Under the pieces are notes generated by a model, which had not been told where the DNA came from, did no database searches, and worked only from the letters and a program-made list of their open reading frames with translations. The position numbers and the translations under genes are program-made. From the NCBI GenBank assembly GCA_035948135.1, contig DASZJL010000116.1, positions 4,163 through 68,162 of the forward strand: a stretch of 64,000 nt of DNA. Direction: 5' to 3'. Numbering within the stretch: position 1 is the first letter of the stretch; each line of letters begins with the position of its first letter. Shown here one piece after another: positions 25,103 to 34,411 of the stretch. This DNA comes from CADDZP01 sp035948135. GTDB lineage: Bacteria; Actinomycetota; Acidimicrobiia; Acidimicrobiales; AC-14.

Positions 25103-25107
25103 TGGCG

Positions 25108-26529
25108 GTGCTGCCGAAGTCCGGGCGATCGCTCGGCACTCTCGTCTTGGCCTGCCTCCTCGTGGCCACGCTGTGCGCAGCGTGCGGCAACCGGCACTCG
25201 CACCAGGAATTGCTGGCCGCGGCGCAGGGCTCGGGCGGCTCGAGCGAGTTCTCGCAGACCGGTGCCGGTGCGGCCACTGGTGGCGACGCCGGGTCGGCCG
25301 GCGCCCAGCAGGCTGCGGGAGTCGCCGGTGCGGCCGGCAGCTCCGCAAGCGGCCCGGTCTCTGGCGGCGGGCGGGCGGCAAGCGGCGCGGCGTCCACCGG
25401 GGGTGCATCCGGAGGGGCCGGCGGCTCTGCCGCCAAAGGCGCCCCGATCGTCATCGGCAGCGTGGGCACGCAGTCGGGCATCGTCGGCGCGTCGATCTCC
25501 GACGGCACGCGGGTCCTGCAGGCCTGGGCGGCCGGCGTCAACGCCCAGGGCGGCATCAAGGGCCACCCCGTGCAGGTGATCGTCGGCGACGACGGCGGTG
25601 ACCCGTCGCGGCACCAACAGCTCGTCCAGCAGTTCGTCGAGGAGAAGCACGTCGCCGCCTTCGTGTACAACTCGGCGCCGCTGAGCGGACAGTCGAGCGT
25701 GCAGTACCTCACCCAGAAGCGGGTCCCGGTGATCGGCAGCGAGCTTGGCGGTCAGTGGTTCTACACCAGCCCGATGTTCTTCCCGCAGACCTCGTCGGGC
25801 CTGGCGCTCACCTACGTGAACATCGCCGGCATCGCCGGGTTCGTGGTGCCGAAGGGCAAGACGAAGGTGGCGACGCTGACGTGCCAGGAGGCGCAGTTCT
25901 GCACCGACGCCAACCGCATCTGGCCGCAGATGGCGCCCAGCCTCGGCTTCCAGGTGGTGTCCCAGGGCCGGGCGTCGCTGGCCCAGCCCGACTTCACCAG
26001 CGAGTGCCTGAGCGCCAAGAACGCCAACGCCCAGGTCCTGCTCATGGCGATGGACACCAACAGTGTGGGCCGGGTGGCGTCGTCCTGCGCCCGCGTCGAC
26101 TTCCACCCCGTCTTCTCCTTCGCCACCACGGTGACCGTCGACCGCTTGCGGAGCGATCCCAACCTCGACGGCACGGTGCTGGCGCTTCCGCTGGCGCCCT
26201 GGTTCCAAACCAGCAACGCGTCGGTCGCCCAGTACAAGGACACGATGGCCCGCTACGCGCCGGGCAACACTCCGACCGCGAGCGGCGAGAACGGATGGGC
26301 GTCCGCCAAACTGTTCGAGCTCGCCGAGACGCGCGCCTCGGACCCCACCACCTCCGCTGGTGTCCTCGACGGGCTGTGGTCGATCAAGAACGAGACGCTC
26401 GGCGGCTTGATCCCGGCGACGACGTTCACCAAGGACCAGAACGCGCCCGAGGTGAAGTGCTGGTCGGTGGTCGTCATCAGCGGCGGCCAGTTCACGGCCC
26501 CCGAGGGCGGCCAGATGCATTGCGCATAG
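25108..26529 (+). CDS. Orphan Liv-type substrate-binding lipoprotein
   Basis: A 473-residue type 1 periplasmic binding protein. Residues 1-26 form a lipoprotein signal with the lipobox LCAAC (Cys26). A linker of about 85 residues, almost only Gly, Ala and Ser, precedes the binding domain that starts PIVIGSVGTQSG. Further landmarks are INVNAQGG-like VNAQGGIKGHPVQVIVGDDGG. No permease or ATPase is adjacent; it may feed the transporter at 638-4768 or the one at 43740-50602. The GTG at 25108 is chosen as start; an in-frame TTG at 25102 lies in the regulatory motif. Confidence 0.88.
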   Translation: MLPKSGRSLGTLVLACLLVATLCAACGNRHSHQELLAAAQGSGGSSEFSQTGAGAATGGDAGSAGAQQAAGVAGAAGSSASGPVSGGGRAASGAASTGGASGGAGGSAAKGAPIVIGSVGTQSGIVGASISDGTRVLQAWAAGVNAQGGIKGHPVQVIVGDDGGDPSRHQQLVQQFVEEKHVAAFVYNSAPLSGQSSVQYLTQKRVPVIGSELGGQWFYTSPMFFPQTSSGLALTYVNIAGIAGFVVPKGKTKVATLTCQEAQFCTDANRIWPQMAPSLGFQVVSQGRASLAQPDFTSECLSAKNANAQVLLMAMDTNSVGRVASSCARVDFHPVFSFATTVTVDRLRSDPNLDGTVLALPLAPWFQTSNASVAQYKDTMARYAPGNTPTASGENGWASAKLFELAETRASDPTTSAGVLDGLWSIKNETLGGLIPATTFTKDQNAPEVKCWSVVVISGGQFTAPEGGQMHCA

Positions 26530-27938
26530 CGGGCCCCATCGCCGCCTCCGGCTTCGGCGAGGCGGTCGACGAGCACGCGGCCCAGTGCCCCGAGCGGACG
26601 GCGTTCGTCTGCGGCTCGTTCCGCATCACCTGGCCGGTGCTGCAGGCGCGCGTCGCCCAGCTGGCCGGGGCGATGGAAGCAGAGGGTGTCGCGGCCGGCG
26701 ACCGGGTCGTGTGGGCCGGACAGAACTGCCACCGTTTGCTCGAGACGCTGCTCGGGGCCGAGCGCGTCGGCGCCGTGTTCTGCCCGCTCAACTGGCGGCA
26801 GAGCGCCGAGGAGCTGGCATTCGTGCTCGACGACGCCGACCCCGCACTCGTGCTTTGGCAGCGCGCGGAACTGGGCGACCCGCTGGCGAAGGCGCGCGGG
26901 GTCACGGCGTCGGCGGCCCGGTGGATCGCGCACGAAGACGAGTACGAGGACTGGCTGGCCGCGGCCCGGCCCGCGCCGGCGGACCGACCGCCCGACCCGT
27001 CACTGCCCCTGCTCATGCTGTACACGGCCGCCTTCGACGGCCGACCGGCGGGATCGCTGCTGCCCGGCCGTTCGCTTCAGCTGCAAGCGCTCTACGGGAT
27101 GCTCTTCGCCGGCGTCAGCCGAGACGACGTGTACCTGAACGCCGGGCCGTTGTTCCACGTCGGCACGTTCAAAGCAACGCTCGCCACCCTCGTCGCGGGG
27201 GGCACCAACGTCTTCGTCCCCCGCGCCGACGCCGAGCAGCTGTGCCGCATCATCGACGCCGAGCACTGCACCGGGGCTTTCCTGCAGCCACCGACGGTCG
27301 CGGCGATGACGGACGTGAACAGCGACGGCCGCTACGACCTCTCGTCGTTGCGACCGAAAGGTCGGTACCGGAGCGGCTTCGGGCAGACGGAGCTCGGTGG
27401 CGTCGTCACCTTCGTCGACGCCGACAACCCGTCCATCGGCTCCGCCGGTCGTCCCGGTCCGCTCACCCGGGTCGAAGTCGTCGACGACAACGGGGCAGCC
27501 GCACCACCCGGCGAGGTCGGCGAGATCGTCGTACGGGGACCGGCCGTGCACCTCGGGTACCACCGGCGGCCGGGGCTCACCGCCGAGCGCCAACGACACG
27601 GCTGGCACCACACTGCGGACCTCGGTCGGCGCGAGGCCGACGGCTCGATCTCGTTTCTCGGACCGATGGGGCGCATGATCAAGTCGGCGGCCGAGAACAT
27701 CTATCCGGCGGAGGTGGAGGCCTGCCTTCGAACGCACCCCGCCGTCGCCGACGTCGCCGTGATAGGCGTCCCCGACCCGGTCTGGGGCGAGAGCGTTCGA
27801 GCCCTCATCGTCCCTATCGACGGTCTCCGCCCGACACTTCAGGACCTGCAGGATCACTGCCGCTCGAGGATCGCCTCCTACAAGAAGCCGACCTCGGTGG
27901 AATTCACGGACGCCCTTCCGCCTCGCGAACGCGGGTAG
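26520..27938 (+). CDS. AMP-binding acyl-CoA ligase, stops at the catalytic lysine
   Basis: A 472-residue member of the acyl-CoA synthetase family. The usual TSGTTGxPKG phosphate loop is replaced by YTAAFDGRPAGS, a variant I know from actinobacterial acyl-CoA synthetases. The core motifs GFGQTELGG and HHTADLGRR and the hinge region GPMGRMIKSAAENIYPAEVE are present. The protein ends LPPRERG followed by TAG, exactly where the family has G-K with the catalytic lysine of the C-terminal domain. A point change AAG to TAG would explain this. The enzyme may still form the thioester but not the adenylate efficiently, or be inactive. It starts at a TTG overlapping the binding-protein stop. Confidence 0.78.
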   Translation: MRIAGPIAASGFGEAVDEHAAQCPERTAFVCGSFRITWPVLQARVAQLAGAMEAEGVAAGDRVVWAGQNCHRLLETLLGAERVGAVFCPLNWRQSAEELAFVLDDADPALVLWQRAELGDPLAKARGVTASAARWIAHEDEYEDWLAAARPAPADRPPDPSLPLLMLYTAAFDGRPAGSLLPGRSLQLQALYGMLFAGVSRDDVYLNAGPLFHVGTFKATLATLVAGGTNVFVPRADAEQLCRIIDAEHCTGAFLQPPTVAAMTDVNSDGRYDLSSLRPKGRYRSGFGQTELGGVVTFVDADNPSIGSAGRPGPLTRVEVVDDNGAAAPPGEVGEIVVRGPAVHLGYHRRPGLTAERQRHGWHHTADLGRREADGSISFLGPMGRMIKSAAENIYPAEVEACLRTHPAVADVAVIGVPDPVWGESVRALIVPIDGLRPTLQDLQDHCRSRIASYKKPTSVEFTDALPPRERG

Positions 27939-28035
27939 GCCCGGTGTCCTCCGATGTCGCGAGGCCGTTGCGACCGCGGTCGAGGCGGGAGGAGAATCCC
28001 CGGTATGACACCTCAGACCCGCGCTGGGAGCGCCT

Positions 28036-28275
28036 GTGTCCACCTCTGCTGACGACCCGGTGAGTTACGAGCGTCAGGTGAAGGCGCTGTTCCGGTCCAA
28101 GGACCAACAGTCGATGCTTCGGCACTTCGACTTGTGGTCCTACGACGACGTCAGCGCCCATGCCGACGCCATTCTGGGACGGCTCCGAGAGGGCACCATG
28201 CCGTGCGACGGCGCTTGGCCCGATGCATCGGTCGGCCTTTTCCAGCAATGGGTGGAGGACGGCAAGGCCCCCTAG
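28036..28275 (+). CDS. Small conserved protein, function unknown
   Basis: A 79-residue acidic protein: FRSKDQQSMLRHFDLWSYDDVSAHADAILGRLREG, then MPCDGAWPDASVGLFQQWVEDGKAP. I recognise this pattern as a widespread small domain also found attached to ferritin-like and copper-protein genes in soil bacteria; its role is not known to me. The GTG start has GGGAG five bases upstream. It stands 97 bases after the ligase gene and faces the MarR gene. Confidence 0.75.
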   Translation: MSTSADDPVSYERQVKALFRSKDQQSMLRHFDLWSYDDVSAHADAILGRLREGTMPCDGAWPDASVGLFQQWVEDGKAP

Positions 28276-28290
28276 CCCATCATTGGCGAC

Positions 28291-28764
28291 TCAGGATGCG
28301 TCGATCTGGGCTGTGATCCGCTCGCACGCCGCCTTCAGCTGTTTCAGTTCGGAGGGCGAGAACGGGTCGACAACCAGCTCGCGCACAGTTTCCACGTGGG
28401 CCGGCGCGCTGGCGAGGAGCTTCTTGTAGCCCTTGTCGGTGAGGGTGGCGAGGGTGAACCGGCCATCAGTGGGATCGGGATGACGGCGAACCAGGCCACG
28501 CGCCTCCAACCGTGTGATCAGGTGCGAGAGCCGGGAGAGAGAGGCATTCGCAAGCGCGGCCAAGTCGCTCATGCGCAGCGTGTGCTCGGGCTCCTCGGAG
28601 AGCCGTGCGAGTGCGTGGTACTCGATGAAGCTCAGGCCGGCGTCCCGCTCCAGCTGGCACTCGAGGGCCCACTGCAGCTTGTGCATCGCCAGCGCCACGG
28701 CCCGCCAGGCGGCCTCCTCCTGATCGTTCAGCCAACGAGTCGGGGCCGACCGCTTCTTTGCCAT
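28291..28764 (-). CDS. MarR family transcriptional regulator
   Basis: A 157-residue winged-helix regulator: LSFIEYHALARLSEEPEHTLRMSDLAALANASLSRLSHLITRLEARGLVRRHPDPTDGRFTLATLTDKGYKKL is the complete MarR recognition helix and wing pattern. It is transcribed divergently from the LLM oxidoreductase gene. An 18-base imperfect inverted repeat overlaps the promoter of that gene (28794-28843), so it probably represses the LLM/YceI genes and itself. No redox cysteines are visible, so a small-molecule ligand is likely. Confidence 0.9.
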   Translation of the reverse strand: MAKKRSAPTRWLNDQEEAAWRAVALAMHKLQWALECQLERDAGLSFIEYHALARLSEEPEHTLRMSDLAALANASLSRLSHLITRLEARGLVRRHPDPTDGRFTLATLTDKGYKKLLASAPAHVETVRELVVDPFSPSELKQLKAACERITAQIDAS

Positions 28765-28793
28765 CAGTCCCCAGTCTAGGGAATGAACGCCGT

Positions 28794-28843
28794 CACTTGA
28801 CGGTTCAACTCATCGTCCCTAGATTGAGTTGAAGGTTCAAGTG
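28794..28843 (+). promoter_or_regulatory. Sigma70-type promoter overlapped by MarR-type inverted repeat
   Basis: Half-sites CACTTGACGGTTCAACTC (28794-28811) and GAGTTGAAGGTTCAAGTG (28826-28843) match as inverted repeats at 15 of 18 bases. The left half contains TTGACG (28797-28802), and 17 bases later comes TAGATT (28820-28825), a good -35/-10 pair reading toward the LLM gene. A second inverted pair, TCTAGGGA (28775-28782) and TCCCTAGA (28816-28823), also lies here. Confidence 0.6.
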
Positions 28844-29890
28844 AACGCTACAGGCTCTTCCCCTCTGATCCTCGGGCTGGACACCTTCGGCGACCGCACG
28901 CACGACCGTGACGACCGGCCGCTGAGCCACGCCCAGACGATCCGCAACGTCGTCGAGGAGGGCGTGCTCGCCGACGAGGTAGGCGTGGACTTCTTCGGCA
29001 TCGGCGAGCACCACACCGACGAGTTCCCAATGCCCGCGGGCGACGTCGTCCTCAGCGCAATCGCGGCGCGCACCACTCGCATCCGGCTGGGCTCGGCCGT
29101 CCTCGTGCTGAGTTCCGACGACCCCGTACGCGCGTTCCAGCGCTACTCGACCCTGGACGCCGTCTCCGGTGGTCGGGCCGAAGTGATCCTCGGCCGGGGC
29201 TCGAGCATCGAGTCATTTCCCCTCTTCGGTTACGACCTGGCCGACTACGAGATCCTGTTCGACGAGAAGACCAACCTGTTCGCCGAGCTGCTGAAGGGCG
29301 GCCCGGTGACCTGGGAGGGCAAGACTCGAGCGCCCCTGTTCGACCAGGACGTCGTCCCCCACCTCGAGTCGGGACCGTTCCCCGTCTGGATCGGCGTGGG
29401 CGGCAACCCCGAGTCGGTCATCCGCGCCGCCCGCTACGGGTTCTCGCTGATGCTGGCCATCATCGGTGGCCCGCCGGCGCGCTTCCAGCCCTTCTCCCAG
29501 CTCTTCGCCGAAGCCCTCGAGCGCTTCGGCCAACCGCCTCGACCCGTCGGCGTCCATGGCCCCGGTCACGTCGCCGCGACCGACGAGCAGGCGCTCGAAG
29601 AGTTCTGGCCTCGGTATCGGGACCTCATCGCCAGCGTGGCCAAGACCCGCGGCTTCGCGGTGCCCACGAAGGAGTCGTTCCTGCGGGAGACGGGGCCGAC
29701 CGGCGCGCTCTACGTCGGATCGCCCGACACCGTCGCCCAGAAGATCGCCGCGAACCTGCCGCTCCTGGGCGCCACCCGCTTCGACCTCAAGTACGGCATG
29801 GGCGGCCTCTCCCACGACGCGCTCATGACCAACATCGAGCTCTACGGCACCCAGGTCATCCCCCGGGTCCGGGAACTCCTCGGTTCGTGA
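28841..29890 (+). CDS. LLM class flavin-dependent oxidoreductase
   Basis: A 349-residue luciferase-like monooxygenase-fold protein: LGLDTFGDRTHD, GVDFFGIGEHHTDEFPMPAGDVVLSAIAARTTRIRLGSAVLVLSSDDPVRAFQRYSTLDAVSGGRAEVILGRGS is the family N-terminal half. GEHH marks it as a member of the FMN-using luciferase-like group. The GTG at 28841 is chosen as start (AAGG at 28831-28834); a TTG at 28829 would extend by four residues. It is controlled by the MarR-type site upstream and followed by a YceI gene. Confidence 0.88.
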   Translation: MNATGSSPLILGLDTFGDRTHDRDDRPLSHAQTIRNVVEEGVLADEVGVDFFGIGEHHTDEFPMPAGDVVLSAIAARTTRIRLGSAVLVLSSDDPVRAFQRYSTLDAVSGGRAEVILGRGSSIESFPLFGYDLADYEILFDEKTNLFAELLKGGPVTWEGKTRAPLFDQDVVPHLESGPFPVWIGVGGNPESVIRAARYGFSLMLAIIGGPPARFQPFSQLFAEALERFGQPPRPVGVHGPGHVAATDEQALEEFWPRYRDLIASVAKTRGFAVPTKESFLRETGPTGALYVGSPDTVAQKIAANLPLLGATRFDLKYGMGGLSHDALMTNIELYGTQVIPRVRELLGS

Positions 29891-29928
29891 ACCCACCGTC
29901 CACACGCGAGAAGAAGGAGAACCGTCCC

Positions 29929-30528
29929 ATGGCCCAACCCGCACTGTCCGTCCTGCGCACCTACGACCGCAGGGAGATCCCCGCCGCCGGCAGCTATGCG
30001 ATCGATCCCAGCCACACGTCCGTGGAGTTCGTCGGCCGGCACCTCATGATCACCAAGGTTCGCGGCCGCTTCCCCGACGTCTCAGGCACCATCATCATCG
30101 ACGACGACCCGGCCCGCTCGCACGTCGAGGTCGTGATGGACGTGGCGACCCTCGACACCGGCAACACCGACCGCGACAACCATCTCCGCGGCGCCGACTT
30201 CTTCGAGGCCGACCGCTACCCGACGATCACCTTCCGGTCGACCAAGGTCGAGGAGGGCCGCTCGGGCACGTGGAACGTCACGGGCGACCTGACCGTGCGC
30301 GACGTCACCCGTCCCGTGACCCTCGAGGTCGACTTCGACGGGGCCAGCGCCTCGCCCTTCGGCGACGAGCGCATCGCCTTCAGCGCCGCGACCGAGGTCG
30401 ACCGCGAAGACTGGGGGCTTACCTGGAACGTGGCGCTCGAGACCGGCGGCGTTCTCGTCGGCAAGAAGGTCCGCATCGAGCTCAACGTCCAGGCCGTCGC
30501 CGGACCCGGCGTGTCCGACCAGGTGTGA
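29929..30528 (+). CDS. YceI family protein
   Basis: A 199-residue lipocalin-like YceI-fold protein: YAIDPSHTSVEFVGRHLMITKVRGRFPDVSGTIIIDDDPARSHVEVVMDVATLDTGNTDRDNHLRGADFFEADRYPTITFRST matches the family from end to end. These proteins bind polyisoprenoid or other amphipathic lipids. There is no signal peptide, so it is cytoplasmic here. The ATG has AAGGAG at 29914-29919, just after the LLM stop, so both are probably co-transcribed. Confidence 0.92.
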   Translation: MAQPALSVLRTYDRREIPAAGSYAIDPSHTSVEFVGRHLMITKVRGRFPDVSGTIIIDDDPARSHVEVVMDVATLDTGNTDRDNHLRGADFFEADRYPTITFRSTKVEEGRSGTWNVTGDLTVRDVTRPVTLEVDFDGASASPFGDERIAFSAATEVDREDWGLTWNVALETGGVLVGKKVRIELNVQAVAGPGVSDQV

Positions 30529-30537
30529 AAGCCAGAC

Positions 30538-31566
30538 CTACGTGCTCGCGGCAGCCGGCCGGGGGGACCGCCAGATGACGCCGTCAAAGACGAAGTGGAG
30601 CGCGCCGATGGTCAGGAGGATCACGACCGCGGGGGCGTTCTGGTCCAGGACGCGGACCATGAGCACCAGCGGCGCGACCGCGAGCGCGTAGAGGCCGAGC
30701 ATGCCGCCGATGCCCACACGTCGCGCCAGTCCCCCGACTCGGTCACCGGGCACAGATCGCTCGGCGGCTCGGTCGACGCGCCAGCGAACGACGAGGAAGT
30801 ACTCGGCCGCGTGCGCACCGACGTACGCGATGAAGCCCACGATCGGATCGACGGCAAGCAACACGAGCAAAGCGAACGTCGAGGCGAGGTAGAGGAGGCG
30901 CGGGAGGCTGTGGGTCGACCGGCGAAGCTCGAGGCGAATCGATCGGGTTGTCATCACAACGGCGACGGCGAGCGCGACGGGAAGCAAGGCCGCGATCACC
31001 ATGTGGACCGAGGTGGCCGCGTCGAACGCCGTTGTGATCCGCGTGTCGAGCCCCAGCGTCCGCGCCGTCGCACTCACGTCGATCCGGGCGAACGCCACGA
31101 TGACGGCCAACACAAGCCACGACCAGAGCAGCCGATTGTCAGCCCCGCAGTCGATGGCGCTAAGGCGCCCGTAGAGCTTGCAAAGGCCGTACCGCTGGCG
31201 CAGCGTGTGCGCCACGTTCCATGCCCCGGCCACCAGGGCGACGACTTCGGGACGCACAGAGCTCCCCGCCGCGATCGCAAGTACGAGCACCACCGGCGCC
31301 CAGACGACGAGGGACGCGTGCGAACGGCGCTGCGCGGCGTCGCCATACACCAGCCAGAGCGTCAGGGGCTGGTGGGCAAAGGAGAAGAGCAGCGTAAGTG
31401 TGACGAGCATGCGCAGACGCTCGGGGTCATCGCGAACCGCGTACGCCGCGCCTGCGAACGGCACCCACAGTAGGGCCATGGCGAGGTCATGTCGCGGGCT
31501 GCGGAGCCAGCCGGACCCGCCGGCGACCCCCTGCGCGTCAGGTTTGGCTCCCAGAGTGGTTCTCAC
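30538..31566 (-). CDS. Polytopic membrane protein, function unknown
   Basis: A 342-residue protein with about eight hydrophobic segments. Conserved-looking polar spots lie within or near the membrane: FSFAHQPLTLWLVYGD, GAWNVAHTLRQRYGLCKLYG, VGAHAAEYFLVVRWR and GALHFVFDGVIWR. The repeated histidines could bind a metal, as in membrane desaturase- or carotene oxygenase-like proteins, but I cannot assign a family. It is encoded 23 bases after the large LuxR regulator gene on the same strand. The GTG start is uncertain. Confidence 0.75.
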   Translation of the reverse strand: MRTTLGAKPDAQGVAGGSGWLRSPRHDLAMALLWVPFAGAAYAVRDDPERLRMLVTLTLLFSFAHQPLTLWLVYGDAAQRRSHASLVVWAPVVLVLAIAAGSSVRPEVVALVAGAWNVAHTLRQRYGLCKLYGRLSAIDCGADNRLLWSWLVLAVIVAFARIDVSATARTLGLDTRITTAFDAATSVHMVIAALLPVALAVAVVMTTRSIRLELRRSTHSLPRLLYLASTFALLVLLAVDPIVGFIAYVGAHAAEYFLVVRWRVDRAAERSVPGDRVGGLARRVGIGGMLGLYALAVAPLVLMVRVLDQNAPAVVILLTIGALHFVFDGVIWRSPRPAAAST

Positions 31567-31589
31567 CGCGGATCGAAACCGTAGCCCGG

Positions 31590-34331
31590 CTACGACATAC
31601 GGCGGGCGAGCTGCGTACGTGACTTCACGTCCAGCTTCCGGAACACCTTGCGGAGGTGGTACTCGACGGTGCTCGGGCTGATGAACAGCTGGGCGGCGAT
31701 CTCCCGATTGGTGTGTCCTTGCGCCACCAGCCGAGAGATCTCGGCTTCTTGGGGCGTGAGGTCATCGCGCGTTTCAACCGTCCGCTTGCGGGCCCGTCCG
31801 CCCGTCGCCTCGAGCTCGACCCGAGCGCGTTCGGCGTATGCATCCATCCGGAACTCTGAGAAGAGCTCGTGAGCCGCCTTCAGCTCGAAGCGCGCGTCGG
31901 TCCGTCGCCGTTCGCGTCTGAGCCACTCGCCATAGAGCAGATGGGCGCGCGCCAGGTCGACGCGGAGGCGCGTCGGCTCGAGGTACTCGATGGCCTCGCG
32001 GTACTGCGTCTCGGCCGCGTGTCCGTCGGCGAGCAGCGCCGCGGAGCGGGCCTCCAGGCCCCGCGCCCATGGGGTTCCGCTCGCCTGGGTCGTTTCCCGG
32101 AGGACCTCGAGGGCCCTTGCCCCCCGTTCGGTGTTGCCGGTGCGGGCCGCGGCCTCGACCAGCTCGACCATCGTCCATGGCGAGAACCACAGCTCGTGGG
32201 GATCCTCGGCCGCCTGCTCGGCGGCGGCGAGCGCGACGTCGTAGCGCGCGAGCCCGTTGTGCAAATACGCGGTCGCCCACAGCGCGAGCGTGAGGCCCAT
32301 TCCCTCGCCCCGTGCGCGGAAGTCCTCGGTGGTGGTCTGGATCAGGCGTGAGGCGTCGGGCTCGCGACCGCGGAACACCGCGAGGGCCAGTGGCGCGTAC
32401 GGGACGTTGCGGCCGTCGGTTGCGTCGGTGATCGCATTCGCCTCCGCGATCAGCGAGCTCGCCTCAGCCAAGTTGCCGGCGAAAAGCTCGACGCCGGCGC
32501 GGGTGCTCAGGCTCAGCGGCAGGACGGCCAGGGCACCGGAGTCGCGCCCGATGCGGAGCTGCCGCTCCGTGAGGAGGTCCCAGTTCTCGTAGTCCCAGAC
32601 GTACCCGGCGGCCCGACCCGCAAGCCACAGCCACCGAAGGCCTTCCTCGGTTCCAATGTCGTCGCTCGCGAAGGCCTTCAGTGCCTCGCGAAGGACCGGC
32701 GTCCCGGCCGCGGCCCCGTCGGTGATCAAGGCCGCCAACGCCTCGAGGAGAAGGTCGGCGGCGTGCGCCGGAGACTCGGGCGGCGGCGCGCCGCGTGCTG
32801 CGGCCGCGACCTGTCGGGCATCGACCTCGCCTCCCAGTCGACCGGCGAACAGCGCGCCCGTCAACGCATCGAGGTAAATCTCGCGCGCCGCAGCGGCGTC
32901 GCGCGAGACGAGCCGCTTGGCGGCGGCGAGCAACAACGGCGGCGCGTCGTTGCCTCGATCGGCCGCGAACGAGACGCGGGCGCGGATGACGTCGGCTTGC
33001 GCCCGCTGGCCTTCGTCGAGGGGGCCCGCCTCCGCGCTCGCAACAAGCGCCAGGGCGTCGTTGAGCGCGCCGGCCTGCTGCTTCGCATCGGCGGCCGCGA
33101 GCTCGCGCGTGGCGCGCCGGGCAGCGTCGGGGGTCAAGGCTGCGGAGCGTTCGAGGAAGGCGGCGGCCGCCGCGAAGCCCCCACGCGCCTGGGCGCGCGC
33201 CGCGGAGCGTTCGAGCTCGGCGGCGACGTCCTCGTCCGGCCGCGTCGCCGCCTGCGCCAGATGCCAGGCGCGTCGGTCGGGGTCGATAGCCGGGTCGGTC
33301 GCTTCCGCCAGGGCGCGGTGGACCTCGCTGCGCTCCTCAGGTCCCGCCGCCTGATACACGGCCGAGCGAACCAGTGGATGTCGGAAGGTGACCCCGGCGT
33401 CGAAGGCGAGCAAGCCGCCGGACTCGGCGTTGTGAGCGGCCGCGTCCGCGATGCCGAGGCGTTCGGCGGCCCGCCACTCGAGCGCCGCATCGCCGGTCGG
33501 GTCGGCCGCGGCCACCAGCACAAGGCGCCGTGCGTCACGCGGCAACCGTGCGAGCCGCCGAGCGAAACTCTGCTCGATTCGCGCCGACAGCGGCAGCGCC
33601 GCGGGTAGGCCGAACCCACCGGCGAGCTGCGCGGGCGTGAGGCCGCGCGGCAACTCCAGTAGCGCGAGGGGGTTGCCACGCGTCTCGACGACGATCCGCT
33701 CCAACACCCGGTCGTCGAGCCTGGCGGGCAGGACCGATTCCAGCAGCGCCCGTGAGTCCCGATGGCCCAGGGGCTGCACGTGAAGCTCCGCCAGGCCGTG
33801 GAGCGCGGCGATCGGTTCTCGCGCCGCGAAGACCTTGGCGATCCTCCCGGCCAGGATGCGGCGGGCCACGAAAGCGAGTACGCCAGCCGACGCTCGGTCG
33901 AGCCACTGCGCGTCGTCGACAACACAGAGGAGGGGCTGCTCCTCGGCCATCTCTGACAAGAGGTTGAGAACCGCCAGCCCGACCAGGAAGGCATCCGGCG
34001 GCCGACCCGTGTCCAGCCCGAGTGCAACCCCCAGGGCGGCGCGCTGGGGATCCGGCAGGTGTTCCATGAGGTGGAGGGTCGGCAAGCAGAACTGGTGAAG
34101 GGCGGCGAACGGCAGCTCCATCTCCCCTTCGACGCCGACCGCGCGGGCCACCCTGAAGTCCGCGCCGGCCTCAATGGCGTAGTCGAGCAATGCCGTCTTG
34201 CCCACGCCCGGCTCGCCATACACCGCCAGCACGCTGCCGTGGCCCTCACGCGCGGCCTCCAACACGCGGTCGAGGACATCGCACTCGCGCTCCCGTCCGA
34301 GCAGCGGCACCCCGGACACCCGCGTGACCAT
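31590..34331 (-). CDS. Large ATP-binding LuxR family regulator (LAL type)
   Basis: A 913-residue regulator. The AAA/NTPase domain has Walker A GEPGVGKT at residues 39-46 and Walker B LLCVVDDAQWLD. A long helical, TPR-like middle region follows, and the C-terminal LuxR helix-turn-helix (LTPQEAEISRLVAQGHTNREIAAQLFISPSTVEYHLRKVF) ends at the stop. Such LAL regulators switch operons in response to an unknown ligand, with ATP-dependent signalling. It is divergent from the operon starting at 34412 and upstream of a membrane-protein gene; either could be its target. Confidence 0.92.
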   Translation of the reverse strand: MVTRVSGVPLLGRERECDVLDRVLEAAREGHGSVLAVYGEPGVGKTALLDYAIEAGADFRVARAVGVEGEMELPFAALHQFCLPTLHLMEHLPDPQRAALGVALGLDTGRPPDAFLVGLAVLNLLSEMAEEQPLLCVVDDAQWLDRASAGVLAFVARRILAGRIAKVFAAREPIAALHGLAELHVQPLGHRDSRALLESVLPARLDDRVLERIVVETRGNPLALLELPRGLTPAQLAGGFGLPAALPLSARIEQSFARRLARLPRDARRLVLVAAADPTGDAALEWRAAERLGIADAAAHNAESGGLLAFDAGVTFRHPLVRSAVYQAAGPEERSEVHRALAEATDPAIDPDRRAWHLAQAATRPDEDVAAELERSAARAQARGGFAAAAAFLERSAALTPDAARRATRELAAADAKQQAGALNDALALVASAEAGPLDEGQRAQADVIRARVSFAADRGNDAPPLLLAAAKRLVSRDAAAAREIYLDALTGALFAGRLGGEVDARQVAAAARGAPPPESPAHAADLLLEALAALITDGAAAGTPVLREALKAFASDDIGTEEGLRWLWLAGRAAGYVWDYENWDLLTERQLRIGRDSGALAVLPLSLSTRAGVELFAGNLAEASSLIAEANAITDATDGRNVPYAPLALAVFRGREPDASRLIQTTTEDFRARGEGMGLTLALWATAYLHNGLARYDVALAAAEQAAEDPHELWFSPWTMVELVEAAARTGNTERGARALEVLRETTQASGTPWARGLEARSAALLADGHAAETQYREAIEYLEPTRLRVDLARAHLLYGEWLRRERRRTDARFELKAAHELFSEFRMDAYAERARVELEATGGRARKRTVETRDDLTPQEAEISRLVAQGHTNREIAAQLFISPSTVEYHLRKVFRKLDVKSRTQLARRMS

Positions 34332-34411
34332 CCCAGGCGCACGCTACTGGGGCACGCGGACTACGGATTCCAGGGATTCGACCGCTCCCCCTGCCGGCGG
34401 ACAATGGCCGC

